A stretch of DNA of 64,000 nucleotides. It comes from Symbiodinium natans. Lineage: Eukaryota > Sar > Dinophyceae > Suessiales > Symbiodiniaceae. The notes beneath the pieces are model-generated. The model saw only the letters and a program-made list of their open reading frames with translations. It did no database searches and had not been told where the DNA came from. Made by a program: the position numbers and the translations under genes. The stretch spans positions 56,001 through 120,000 of the forward strand of contig CAJNDS010002752.1 of assembly GCA_905221605.1 (NCBI GenBank), read 5' to 3'. This document shows positions 9,137 to 18,585 of the stretch, piece by piece (the first letter of the stretch is position 1; each line of letters opens with the position of its first letter).

Positions 9137-9198
9137 CAAGGCGCTGATAAAGACTGAGCCTAGGCCGATAGCCAGGAAGCTGGCGGTGATGGCCAGGC
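9137..9198 (-). CDS. Channel exon: transmembrane segment S6
   Basis: The minus strand reads GLAITASFLAIGLGSVFIS from the acceptor aagcag|GC. It is an uninterrupted hydrophobic helix with Gly/Ser, as in S6, and is placed before the SITNLM exon (4404-4475). The upstream exon (9730-9761) ends in phase 1 with ...GAG CGA G and this one begins GC CTG, so the junction gives TER-G-LAIT in frame. That matches the ER(x)3-I motif at the pore/S6 boundary. The donor is non-canonical, possibly GC. Confidence 0.6.
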
Positions 9199-9209
9199 CT
9201 GCTTGGGGT

Positions 9210-9412
9210 TTAGGGTTTAGGGTTTAGGGTTTAGGGTTTAGGGTTTAGGGTTTAGGGTTTAGGGTTTAGGGTCTAGGGTTTAGGGTTTAGGGTTTAGGGT
9301 TTAGGGTTTAGGGCTTAGGGTTTAAGGTTTAGGGTTTGGGGTTTTGGGTTTTGGGTTGAGGGTTGAGGGTTTTGGGTTTGGGGTTTGGGGTTTGGGGTTT
9401 AGGGTTTAGGGC
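9210..9412 (+). repeat. TTTAGGG block beside the S6 exon
   Basis: Canonical block with scattered TTTTGGG/TTGAGGG variants. It lies immediately upstream (minus sense) of the S6 exon acceptor. The island at 9415-9600 that follows holds no recognised feature. Confidence 0.9.
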
Positions 9413-9729
9413 TGTTAGTTTGTCGAAGTTCTGCACAAAATATCAAGAACGCGGACTGAAGATCTAACCTACACGCGCCCGATTTCGACATCTTCATCCT
9501 CCTGAACCCTGCAGGGATGTCGGAAGCTGTACAGGTAGATGTCCCAACAAACCCCAGCAAAGTTATGAAACCCTAACTAAACCCGCAACCCCTCTGGGTG
9601 TTCGGGTTTGGGTGTCAGGACCGTAAACCCCTAAGCTGTAACCCGTAACCCTAAACCTTAAGCCTGGATCCTAAGAACCTTTCAGGAAGCCCATGGGACC
9701 ACAAGCTGTCACCCCCCAATTCGACCCAC

Positions 9730-9761
9730 CTCGCTCCGTGCCGGTCTTCAGGATCATGTTC
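9730..9761 (-). CDS. Channel exon: pore-S6 junction (NMILKTGTER)
   Basis: A short minus-strand exon reading NMILKTGTER, with a canonical donor GCGAG|GTGGGT and acceptor ggggag|G. In this channel class the stretch between selectivity filter and S6 typically ends N/T-x-x-E-R. Phase matches the S6 exon at 9198. The exon might start a little further upstream (to about 9777), because the frame stays open there. Confidence 0.5.
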
Positions 9762-9846
9762 CTCCCCGAAGCAGCAGGTTTAGGGTGTAGGGCTTAGCGT
9801 TCAGGGTTTTGGGCTTAGGGATTAGGGTTTAGGGTATGTTTATCTA

Positions 9847-9920
9847 GACCCAAGAGTAGCCCAGGAGTGCAAAGGCTACGCTTTTGGTTTAAAGGGGCCT
9901 AAAAGAAAGGGGAATAAGGG
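9847..9920 (+). mobile_element. Family F copy 2, truncated by telomere repeat
   Basis: GACCCAAGAGTAGCCCAGG ... GGGGAATAAGGGC matches the first two thirds of family F, then runs straight into TTTAGGG. The terminal CTGGGTC part is missing. Confidence 0.6.
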
Positions 9921-9929
9921 CTTAGGGTT

Positions 9930-10435
9930 TAGGGTTTAAGGTTTAGGTTGGGTTTAGGTTTTAGGGTTTAGGGTTTAGGGTTTAAGGTTTAGGGTTTAGG
10001 GTTTAGGGTTTAGGGTTTAGGGTTTAAGGTTTAGGCCTAGTCTGCGTCCTGCGATGCAAAGTTTAGGGTCTGGGGCTTACGAAGTCTAGGCCCCCTAGGT
10101 TTGACAGCTCAAGGTTGAAGGGCTTTACGTAGTTTAGGGCTTCTAGGAAGTAAAGGGCTTAGGGTTTAGGGTTTAGGGTCTAGGGTCTAGGGTTTAGGGT
10201 TTAGGGTTTAGGGTTTAGGGTTTAGGGTTTAGGGTTTAGGGTTTAGGGTTTAGGGTTTAGGGTTTAGGGTTTAGGGTTTAGGGTTTAGGGTTTAGGGTTT
10301 AGTTAGGTTTTCGGGTTTAGGGTTTAGGGTTTAGGGTTTAGGGTTTAGGGTTTAGGGTTTAGGGTTTAGGGTTTAGGGTTTAGGGTTTAGGGTTTAGGGT
10401 TTAGGGTTTAGGGTTTAGGGTTTAGGGTTTAGGGT
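9930..10435 (+). repeat. TTTAGGG blocks 9930-10030 and 10160-10435
   Basis: Two long same-orientation blocks around a roughly 130-bp island with no recognised gene. Confidence 0.95.
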
Positions 10436-10503
10436 AGGTACCCAAAACCTTCAACCCTAAACCCTAAATCCGGCATTGACCATGAAATGTAGGGTTGTTT
10501 TAG

Positions 10504-10565
10504 CTCCCCGACGCTTACGCGGGGCCAGTGGTTTCCTTGGTGGTGCGTTGGGGAAACTGGGCGAG
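10504..10565 (+). CDS. Plus-strand exon candidate with canonical splice sites
   Basis: ttttag|CTCC ... GGGCGAG|GTGAGT encloses 62 nt open in all three plus frames, for example PDAYAGPVVSLVVRW. The splice signals are the best on this strand nearby, but no domain is recognised and it lies within a channel intron on the opposite strand. Confidence 0.25.
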
Positions 10566-10629
10566 GTGAGTGCTTTCGGGATTTATGGAGGGTTTTCTTT
10601 TTTTATGGAGGGTTTAGTGTTTAAGATTT

Positions 10630-11365
10630 TGGGTCGAGGGTTTAGGGTTTAGGGTCTAGGGTTTAGAGTTTACGGTTTAGGGTTCAGGGTTTAGGGTTTA
10701 GGGTTTCGGGTTTAGGGTTTAGGGTTTAGGGTTTAGGGTCTAGAGTCTAGGGTCACTGGAGCCGAAGCAATCCCAACGTCACACTCTGCACACGGAGCCT
10801 GCACCCGCCTCACGCTCTCTATATGCTGAGCCCTGAACCACCTTGTTTAGGGTTTAGGGTTTAGGGTTTAGGGTTTAGGGTTTAGGGTTTAGGGTTTAGG
10901 GTTTAGGGTTTAGGGTTTAGGATTTAGGACTGGCATAGGGTTTGGAGCACTGGGCCCTGAATCCTGACCCTAACACCCTCAACTTGGCTCACTCATTTCT
11001 GGTGTGCTCCGCTTACGCCCTTGTGTTCGAGCGGGTGCGCGGACGGTCTCTTTCAGAAGGGTTTAGGGGTCCTAAACACTAAACCCTAAGTCCTAAACCA
11101 TAAACCTTGAACCCTGAACCCTAAACCTACACCCTACACCCTAAACCCTAATGAAGACATTTGGAGTAGAGCCAGTGCTGCCACCTTCAGCCCTACACCC
11201 CTAAGCCCCAAACTTGAATAAAAACCTCGAGTCTGAAGGGGGTTTTGGGTTTAGGGTTTAGGGTTTAGGGTTTCGGGTTTAGGGTTTAGGGTTTGGGGTT
11301 TAGGGTTTAGGGTTTAGGGCTTAGGGTTTAGGGTTTAGGGTTTAGGGTTTAGGGTATAGGGTTTA
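10630..11365. repeat. Alternating telomere blocks with two small islands
   Basis: TTTAGGG at 10630-10750, 10845-10922 and 11250-11365; CCCTAAA at 11075-11150. Islands at 10755-10845 and 10925-11060 have frames open on both strands, and no product is recognised. Confidence 0.85.
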
Positions 11366-11409
11366 GGGCTAGGCCTTACGTCCCTAAGTCCTCAAGCGTC
11401 ACCCGAAAC

Positions 11410-11484
11410 CTTTGCGCCGAGGCGCTGCTGCATCATGGACAGGGGCACCCGACTCAGCGCCCACCTTCCATCCGAGCTCGATGG
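11410..11484 (-). CDS. Channel exon: probable pore helix (RWALSR)
   Basis: A 75-nt minus-strand exon between tctcaag|CC and GCAAAG|GTTTCG, frame 0. It reads SSDGRWALSRVPLSMMQQRL. The W-A-L-S pattern resembles the pore helix of dinoflagellate EAG/CNG-like channels (W-S/A-L-T/S). No GFG or GYG filter is visible in the island. A second frame is also open over this island, so the call rests on position between S5/turret and S6. Confidence 0.35.
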
Positions 11485-11499
11485 CTTGAGACTTACCCC

Positions 11500-11761
11500 T
11501 ACTTTGGGGTTTAGGGTTTAGGGTTTAGGGTTTAGGGTTTAGGGTTTAGGGTTTAGGGTTTAGGGTTTAGGGTTTAGGGTTTAGGGTTTAGGGTTTAGGG
11601 TTTAGGGTTTAGGGTTTAGGGTTTAGGGTTTAGGGTTTTCCTGGCAAAAAGTGTATACTTCTTAGGTATAAGTAGCTACAATAGGAACCTATAAGTAGCT
11701 ACAATGGGAACCCACAACCAGAAAAAGTATTGAAGTATAAGTATGGTACTCCAAAGCCCAG
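11500..11761 (+). mobile_element. Family B copy 3, split by a 130-bp TTTAGGG block
   Basis: The left end TACTTTGG (11500-11507) is separated from the body CCTGGCAAAAAGTGTATAC by TTTAGGG repeats (11508-11637). The body then continues to TACTCCAAAGCCCAG. In copy 2 the same two parts are adjacent, so the telomere block was inserted into the element. The core TATAAGTAGCTACAAT is duplicated. Confidence 0.8.
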
Positions 11762-12165
11762 TTACTTACAGGTGCTTGGTAGATTGGACGTGCGCTTGAA
11801 GGCTCGCTTCAAGAAAAGGTACATCGCATTGGTTGTTGGACATATTCAGGACCACAAGACTATCCAGAGTGAGGCGGCGACCAGACGTACAAGTGCAAAC
11901 AACACGTGCTTTGTGCTGCCAAGCGCGCGTGTTTCTCGACACAACATACTAAAAATGTACTAGCAGATATTATTGTTCTTAATGTCCGGCCTGATCGACT
12001 CTCACATAAGCGACTTGCTTACGCAGTCAAATATAAACATAAGATATGTCCTCATGTGACCATCATCGAGAGCACACCATGTGGACCGCGAGTCGCTGCT
12101 ACTTTAGGGCTTAAGGCATCCAACTTGGAGGTTGTAACTAGAGGTATCCCCTGCTTCTAACCCTT
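11762..12165 (+). other. Repeat-free segment with short frames, possibly a degraded gene
   Basis: About 400 bp without telomere repeats, beginning at ttacttacag|GTGCTTGG. A 77-residue frame (11730-11963, with LGRLDVRLKARFKKR) overlaps an 84-residue frame in another phase (11906-12160, with LADIIVLNVRPDRLSHKRL). A frame of about 59 codons is open on the minus strand as well. The segment could be one gene broken by a frameshift or spliced across a tiny intron (GTACATCG...ATTCAG). No family is recognised. Confidence 0.3.
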
Positions 12166-12549
12166 AGAAGCCTGAACCCTAAACCCTAAACCCTGAACCC
12201 TAAACCCTAAACCCTAAGGCAGCCCTACACCCTAAACCCGAAACCCCTGAATTCTATGTCTTAGAGGGGGGGGGGGGGGGGCACTCTTTAAGCGGGGGAT
12301 GGCGATCTCTGCTGTGCCAAGGTGCTGCACTGCTTCGAGGTACCTTTGGCTGCAATGCTTGGGGCTTCAGGGTTTAGGGGGTCTAGGGCTTAGGGCTTAG
12401 GGTTTAGGGTTTAGGGTTTAGGGTTTAGGGTTTAGGGTTTAGGATTTAGGGTTTAGCACTTGCAGCAAAGTTTCAGGATTCAGGGTCTACGAGTTTTGGG
12501 GTCAAGGCTTGCACTACAATGACTCTTTGAAGCCGCGCAAGTTAAAACC

Positions 12550-12656
12550 CAAAGTACACGCACGCCGAATTTCTGGCAGGTGCGCTTGAAGAGCTCTACA
12601 TCTACGTGCTCTTGGATCGTGCTGCAAGGCCTTTGAAGGCTCTAGATGCTTAAGCC
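12550..12656 (+). CDS. Plus-strand terminal exon candidate
   Basis: The frame EFLAGALEELYIYVLLDRAA runs to a TAA, with an acceptor tttctggcag inside. Amphipathic composition looks protein-like, and the basic minus-strand frame over the same bases looks like its shadow. Function unknown. Confidence 0.25.
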
Positions 12657-13039
12657 GCTTCTTGCATGGCCTGGATCGTACAGACTCATGTGCCATGCCG
12701 CAGCTCTTTCTTACAACCCCGTCCACACCCTTACGCCTGAAAAACTTGCGCAGCTTGGCCTAAACCCTAGGCCCTAGACCCTAAACCCTGAACCGTAAAC
12801 CCTAAACCCTAAACCCTGAACCCTGAACCCTGAATCCTAAACCCCAAAGGAAGGAGAAATCCAGAGAGCGGCTCTTCCCCCCGAACCCGAAATCCAGCAT
12901 CCTAGATCTTTCAGTCTTGAACCCCAGCTTCCAGAATCCAAAGAGCCCCAAACCCTAAACCCCAAACCCTAAACCCTAAACCCCAAACCCTAAACCCCAA
13001 ACCCTAAACCCTAAACCCTAAACCCTAAACCCGAACTCA

Positions 13040-13128
13040 GCCCAGGCGCTGTGTGGCAGCAGGCTCGCTGATGAGCCCTAACTCCATCACCCAGCCATCC
13101 TCGCCGCGATGCCCCAAGTTTCGATACA
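13040..13128 (-). CDS. Channel exon: S5-pore turret (GEDGWVMELGLIS)
   Basis: The minus strand is open and reads YRNLGHRGEDGWVMELGLIS. In this family a turret with G-W-V follows the S5 ACLWFxxG motif, which is found in the adjacent upstream exon (13235-13307). An internal AG|GATGGC acceptor is possible, so the exon may be shorter than given. It is separated from the S5 exon by only about 100 bp of CCCTAAA repeats. Confidence 0.5.
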
Positions 13129-13234
13129 AAGCCCTAAACCCTAAACCCTAAACCCTGTAAACCCCAAACCCCAAGCCCTAAACCCTAAACCCTAAACCCT
13201 AAACCCTAAAGGAGCCCAAAGCTTCCAGGCGGAC

Positions 13235-13307
13235 CTCCACGTCCCCCACGGCGAACCAAAGGCAGGCCAGCACGTGTCCCATGTAGAGGCCCAGGAAGGT
13301 GAACTTC
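13235..13307 (-). CDS. Channel exon: transmembrane segment S5 (HVLACLWFAVG)
   Basis: The minus strand, after the acceptor ccctag|G, reads KFTFLGLYMGHVLACLWFAV followed by GDVE, ending at GAG|GTCCGC. H-x-x-AC-x-WF/Y-x-x-G is the most recognisable S5 motif of EAG, CNG and HCN channels (for example H..AC.WY.IG). This is one of the strongest exons of the set. Confidence 0.72.
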
Positions 13308-13807
13308 CTAGGGTTTAGGGTTTAGGGTTTAGGGTTTGGGGTTTGGGGTTTAGGGTTCAGGATTTAGGGTTTAGGGTTTAGGGTTCAGGATTTAGGGTTC
13401 AGGATTTAAGGTTGAGGTTTCAGGGTTCGGGGTTGAGGGCTTAGGTGGAACCAGGAGGTTCCCATGAACTTTGGGCGTTGGGGCGTTGACACCCTAGACA
13501 TTTGAGGTCTTTAGGGTTTAGGGTTTAGGGTTTAGGGTTTAGGGTTTAGGGTTTAGGGTTTAGGGTTTAGGGTTCAGGATTTAGGGTTTTGGGCTTAGGG
13601 ACCACAACCCTCAACCTTCTAAAGCCTAAACCCCAAACCCGAAGCCTCGGAACCCTCAACCTTCTGAACCCTAAACCCTGAACCTAAACCCTAAGCCCTA
13701 AACCCTAAACCCTAAACCCTAAACCCAAAACCCTAAACCTAAACCCTAAACCCTGAACCCTAAACCATAAAGGCCCTAAACCCTGAACCCCAAAAACTCG
13801 GATTTCG

Positions 13808-13855
13808 AAGAAGTCTCAGGATGCCAAGAGCCAGAAACAGCGTGGCGTTGTTGAC
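13808..13855 (-). CDS. Channel exon: start of S5
   Basis: After a good acceptor (acacctcag|GTC) the minus strand reads VNNATLFLALGILRLLR. Together with the next exon this gives LGILRLL-KFTFLGLY...HVLACLW, the expected L/I-rich beginning of S5 before the H..ACLW motif. The donor is unclear: no GT is near the best join, and a GA donor after CTTCTTC is possible. Confidence 0.5.
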
Positions 13856-13985
13856 CTGAGGTGTTACGGATGACATGCGATTTAGGGTTTAGGGTTTTGG
13901 GTTTTGGGTTTTGGGTTTCGGGTTCAGGGTTCAGGGTTTAGGGTGTAGGGTTTAGGGTTTAGGGTTTAGGGTGTAGAGTTTAGGG

Positions 13986-14850
13986 TCTGTGTCGACGTTT
14001 GAGACAGCTACTTCTGGCCAGATCTTGGAGAAGGACTTGCTGGTAGGGCCGGGTATCTCACACACACACACACACACACCCAAAGAGCCCAACGCAGCTT
14101 CCTTCAGGAACATACCGACGAAGATGGCAGGGACCTTAACCTAAACCCTAAACCCTACAACCTAAACCCGATCTCTGGGCCGAGCACAGGGCCTGTGCCT
14201 GTGTGCTAGGCAAACATCTACATGGTAGGCCCCTTGCTAGGTCTCTGGATCGGGGTGAGGTTTAGGGTGTAGGGTGTAGGGTTTAGGGTTTAGGGAGTAA
14301 AGTTATGACAATCGTACTTTCCCTGTGTTCATAGGGTTGCATAGGGATACTACAGAATTCTCATACACCTAGGAGGATCCAAAAACAGATCCCCCTTAGG
14401 GTTCCTAAACAAGACCCAATCGTAGTATTCAAACCCTACACCCCAAAAACTCATATAGCCTAGAGGGAGTTCTACCCCAAAAGACTTGAAAAACCCTGGG
14501 CAGCCCCCCCAGCCACCCACCCGACGATTCACAGCATTGGGCTGCACGAGTTAAGTAGGTTCAGGTGCATCTGCGCAGCTCGGGGATCTCGGCTGCACTT
14601 AGGGGGGTAGCTAAACATTAAATCTTTCTTGCTGGCTTCTTAAGAAACCCAATAAACCCAAAAAAGGCTAAGGATCTAAAGTTTCAGCAAAGCACCACAA
14701 AGGGACTAGGCTTGTACAATTTTTTTTATGGCGGCTCAAGGCTTGCGAGTTGGGTCTTACAGATGGGCGGGGGTCCACTCCACCCATAAGCCCCAAACCC
14801 TAAGCCCACCAAGCCCACCAAGCCCACCAAGCTCCCGAAGCCTTTGAGGT
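13986..14850. other. Low-repeat stretch without an assigned gene
   Basis: It contains a (CA)n microsatellite (14059-14079), a possible tiny exon on the minus strand (ggttaag|GTCCCTGCC to GTCG|GTATGT, about 14113-14131) and AT-richer unique DNA at 14290-14760. No product is recognised. Confidence 0.4.
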
Positions 14851-14852
14851 TT

Positions 14853-15205
14853 AGGGTTTAGGGTTTAGGGCTTAGGGCTTAGGGTTTAGGGTTTAGGGTT
14901 TAAGGTTTAGGGTTTAGGGTCTAGGGTTTAGGGTTTAGGGTTTAGGGTTTAGGGTTTAGGGTTTAGGGTTTAGGGTCTAGGGTTTAGGGTTTAGGGTTTA
15001 GGGTTTAGGGTTTAGGGTTTAGGGTTTAGGGTCTAACTCTCAGGGCTTCCAGCTCTGGCTTGAGGGTTTAGGAGTTCGGGTTTAGGGTCTCCTCCATTCC
15101 CAAAGATGCCCCCCCGACCTTCCAATAGCAATAAAGTTTAGGGTTTAGGGTTTAGGGTTTAGGGTTTAGGGTTTAGGGTTTAGGGTTTAGGGTTTAGGGT
15201 TTGGG
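14853..15205 (+). repeat. TTTAGGG blocks 14853-15035 and 15135-15205
   Basis: Canonical blocks separated by a short island. The linker exon lies just to the right. Confidence 0.95.
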
Positions 15206-15263
15206 GAGTATCCCCTGAAGCATAGTTAGACCCTCACAAAGAATAGAAGGAACATTACCTTAC

Positions 15264-15318
15264 TTTTGGGGGAGCTGGTTGCTGCCCACAGCACCTGCGC
15301 TTTCAGGGAGTTCAAGAC
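15264..15318 (-). CDS. Channel exon candidate: S4-S5 linker
   Basis: A 55-nt minus-strand exon with classical signals: a pyrimidine-rich acceptor ctctccgcag|GTC and donor AAAA|GTAAGG. It reads VLNSLKAQVLWAATSSPK. It lies between the S4 and S5 exons and could be the amphipathic S4-S5 linker, although its sequence is not diagnostic and its end phase does not match the S5 exon directly, so another exon may intervene. Confidence 0.45.
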
Positions 15319-15534
15319 CTGCGGAGAGGGGGGCCCTCAATCCTAAACCCTAAACCCAGTGAAGGTTTAGGGTTTAGGGTTTATAGGGTATAGTGTATAG
15401 GGTTTAGGGTTTAGGGTTTAGGGTTTAGGGCTTAACCCTACGCCCCCTACACCCGAAACCCCGGGGCGGGGAAGAGGCTTCAGGCCGTCGGGCTTGCTGG
15501 AGATCCCATCAGCGCAGGCATCCACCATCATCCA

Positions 15535-15842
15535 CCCTAAACCCGAAACCCCCTAAACCCCCTAAACCCCTTAAACCCCCTAAACCCCCTAAACCCCCGC
15601 CCCCCTAAACCCCCCCCTAAACCCCCTAAGCCCCCCTAAAAACCCCCTAAACCCCCTAAACCCCCCTAAACCCCCTAAACCCCCTAAACCCCCTAAACCC
15701 CCTAAACCCCCTAAACCCCCTAAACCCCCTAAACCCCCCCCTAAACCCCCTAAACCCCCTAAACCCCCCTAAACCCCCTAAACCCCCTAAACCCCCTAAA
15801 CCCCCTAAACCCCCTAAACCCCCTAAACCCCCTAAACCCTAA
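15535..15842 (-). repeat. CCCCCTAAA array
   Basis: About 300 bp of the 8-9-mer CCCCTAAA/CCCCCTAAA, with occasional longer C runs. It encodes an artefactual GFRGFRG frame on the minus strand. Confidence 0.95.
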
Positions 15843-16193
15843 AACTTGAAGCCGCATGTGCGGAAGGCCCCAAACCCTAAACTGCCGGTCTAAATGAGCC
15901 CTGCCATTTAACACGGAGCTACGTGCATGAAAGACCGCAAGAAAGGGACCTTCAGCACAATCCCCCGTGTGCACACGATTGGGGTTTAGGGTTTGGGGTT
16001 CAGAGTTTAAGGTTTAGGTTGCCTGTGGCTGCGCTGCCCTATACCCTAAACCCTAAACCCTACCCTAAACCCTGAACCCTAAACCCTACACCCTCAGGAA
16101 AAAACTGTTGATTAAGGGCCAGGGTTTCGGCTCTTTTTCCGAAGCCCGGAGGCCCCAGACGTGAGGCCCTAAACACCATAGAGGCCCCCCGAG

Positions 16194-16915
16194 TAGGGTT
16201 TAGGGTTTAGGGCTTAGGGCTTAGGGCTTAGGGTTTAGGGTTTAGGGTTTAGGGTTTAGGGTTTAGGGTTTAGGGTTTCGGGTTTAGGGTTTACGGTTTA
16301 GGGTTTAGGGCTTAGGGCTTAGGGTTTAGGGTTTAGGCTTAGGGCTTGGGGCTTGGGGCTTAGGGCTTAGGGCCTGGGGCTTGGGGTTTAGGGCTTAGGG
16401 CTTCGGGCTTCGGGCTTAGGGCTTGGGGAGGGTATAGGGCATCTTAAGAAAAAATTTGAAGGGATGTCCGTGTCGGCTGCCAGGTGGGGTGTAAAACGGA
16501 GCCGAAGGCCACAAACCCAAAGCCCTAGGCCCGAAGCCCTAAACCCTAAACCCTAAACCCTAAACCGTAAACCCAAGTTTCGCGAAATGATGGTCCCGTT
16601 CGGGGTTTCTGTTCATCATAAGAAAGAGCCTCTTTCGGGTACCCCCAAAACACTTCGTAACTTCTGGTAGCTACAGTCCAGGACGAGAGAAATGGTACCA
16701 CCAAGGTTTAGGGGTTTGGGGTTTAGGGGTTTAGGGGTTTAGGGGTTTAGGGGTTTAGGGGTTTAGGGGTTTAGGGTTTAGGGTTTAGGGTTTAGGGTTT
16801 AGGGTTTAGGGTTTAGGGTTTAGGGTTTAGGGTTTAGGGTTTAGGGTTTAGGGTTTAGGGTTTAGGGTTTAGGGTTTAGGGTTTAGGGTTTAGGGTTTAG
16901 GGTTTAGGGTTTAGG
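16194..16915. repeat. TTTAGGG/CTTAGGG blocks and island
   Basis: 16194-16430 mixes TTTAGGG with CTTAGGG. 16706-16915 begins with a TTTAGGGG 8-mer run and becomes canonical up to the S4 exon. The island at 16576-16700 has no recognised gene. Confidence 0.9.
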
Positions 16916-16920
16916 AGCGA

Positions 16921-16969
16921 AGCCTTCACCAGCTTTACCAGCCGCAGCAATCTTAGCATGCGAAGAAGC
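16921..16969 (-). CDS. Channel exon: voltage sensor S4, second half
   Basis: The minus strand reads LLRMLRLLRLVKLVKAS after ccaag|G, with R, R, R, K, K at every third residue between hydrophobic pairs. This is the unmistakable S4 voltage-sensor pattern, in which charges move through the membrane field. Donors CTG|GTAAAG or CTG|GTGAAG are both available. Together with the exon at 17418-17480 it forms one long S4. Confidence 0.75.
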
Positions 16970-17417
16970 CTTGGCAAGATCGGACAAGTGGCTCCTTGAA
17001 AGGGGTTCAGACTTTTGGGGTCTAGGGCTTCGGGTTTGGGGTTTGGGGTTTGGGGTTTAGGGTTTAGGGTTTAGGGTTCAGGGTTAGGGCTCGGCAAGGG
17101 TTGGTAACTTTCTGTGTCTGGGGTTTACCCAGGGTTGCGGGCTAAGGGCTTGTGTAGGGATTTGGGCTCGAGCCGCAAAAGCCCTGAAGCCCTGAACGCC
17201 ACGAGGGGGGCTGGGGACTCAGGTATATTGCGGAGTCCTCAAAATGTATGGTGAGAACCCGAATTCAGGCTGAACTGTGAAAGCTTTTGGATTGTCGGCT
17301 TTGGGTTTCTAGGGCTTAGGGTTCCTTAGGGTGCAAGATTTGTATGGCTTACCCCTAAACCTTAACCCCATACGCCCCTAACCCCAGACGCCTTCAGGAT
17401 TATGTGGTTGGGGGTTC

Positions 17418-17480
17418 AAGGGCAACGCGGTCAAGACGCCGCAGAAGGCGCCCCGCTCGCACGGCGCGGATGATGCCAAC
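17418..17480 (-). CDS. Channel exon: voltage sensor S4, first half
   Basis: After the acceptor gcaaaag|GTT the minus strand reads VGIIRAVRAGRLLRRLDRV. Arg recurs every three residues (R-AV-R-AG-R-LL-R), as in S4. The next exon continues the same periodicity. The 3' boundary is uncertain: C|GTCTTG and GTT|GCC are both possible. Confidence 0.65.
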
Positions 17481-17517
17481 CTTTTGCGCATGGGGGCTTT
17501 CGGGGTTTAGGGTATAG

Positions 17518-18229
17518 CCCTAAACCCTAAACCCTAAACCCTAAACCCTAAACCCTACACCCTACACCCTAAACCCAGGCTTTTGGGCTCTTGGGCTCTT
17601 GGGGTGCCGAGCTTTTAGGGTTCAGGGTTGAGCTGTGTTGGCTGTCCAGTCGACGATGCCCTAGCAGTGTTACTTCCCTTTTCGGGTCGAGTGGGTTGGT
17701 AAGGGGATCCAAAACCCCGCGTAAGGTGGAGGACGCCTGTTGCGCTTAGGGTAAAAGGTTTAGGGTTTAGGGTCGAGGGCTTTGGGTTTAGGGTTCAGGG
17801 TTCAACTAGGGTTTAGGGTGTAGGGTTTCGGGCATAGGAGCCCCAACAAGAACCCTAATTCCTAACCCTAAACCCTAAACCCTAAACCCTAAACCCTAAA
17901 CCCTAAACCCTAAACCCTAAACCAGTCAAACTTAGGGCACGACCCCGCTCTAAGAACCCAAACCCCTCCTAGGGATGCTCTTTGGGTTTAGGGTTTAGGG
18001 TTTAGGGTTTAGGGTTTAGGGTTTAGGGTTTAGGGTTTAGGGTTTAGGGTTTAGGGTTTAGGGTTTAGGGTTTAGGGTTTAGGGTTTAGGTTAGGGTTTA
18101 GGGTTTAGGGTTTAGGGTTTAGGGTTTAGGGTTTAGGGTTTAGGGTTTAGGGTTTAGGGTTTAGGGTTTAGGGTTTAGGGTTTAGGGTTTAGGGTTTAGG
18201 GTTTAGGGTTTAGGGTTTAGGGTTTAGGG
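17518..18229. repeat. CCCTAAA blocks then a 245-bp TTTAGGG block
   Basis: CCCTAAA at 17518-17577 and 17865-17925; TTTAGGG at 17984-18229 with a single missing-base unit. The island at 17630-17750 is unassigned. Confidence 0.9.
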
Positions 18230-18252
18230 GGTGCCTTTACGTCGGAAGAGGT

Positions 18253-18390
18253 GGGGGTTTACGAAAGTAAGGGGCCCATGATATAAACCTCCAAGTAGTA
18301 GGATTTCCCTTAAAGTAAGGACCACCAAAAAGATACCCCTAAACCCTAAATCCTAAACCCTAAACCCTTGACCTCATTTCGGAAACCCCC
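18253..18390 (+). mobile_element. Family E copy 1, interrupted by CCCTAAA repeats
   Basis: Ends GGGGGTTTACGAAA and TTTCGGAAACCCCC are inverted repeats. Between GATACCCCTAA and CCTCATTTCGG it contains a CCCTAAA run (about 18336-18370) that is absent at the same point of copy 2 (49893-49993). Non-coding. Confidence 0.8.
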
Positions 18391-18585
18391 AAATCTCACG
18401 GCAAATCATAGGCCTGTTGGGTCGTGCCCGAGGAGAGGTAGAGGTCTGTGAATTCCTTGGCTTGAGTTGATGTTTTAGGGCCCCTAAACCCCAACCCTGA
18501 ACCCTAAACCCTGCACCCTGAAAAGCCCTAACGTCATAAGTTTTTTGGTGCCAAACATAGGGCTTCGGTAGAAACAGTTTTCTTG

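Larger units (their letters stand above)
12950..13985. repeat. Telomere blocks around the S5/turret exons
   Basis: CCCTAAA at 12950-13035, 13130-13212 and 13660-13790; TTTAGGG at 13308-13445, 13512-13600 and 13880-13985, with TTCAGGA and TTTTGGG variants. The islands between hold the channel exons. 13445-13510 holds nothing recognised. Confidence 0.9.

Noticed and set aside
12514-12726. 70-codon minus frame rich in Arg/Lys/His
   Set aside because: Looks like the antisense shadow of the plus frame with EELYIYVLLDR; kept only as the plus candidate.
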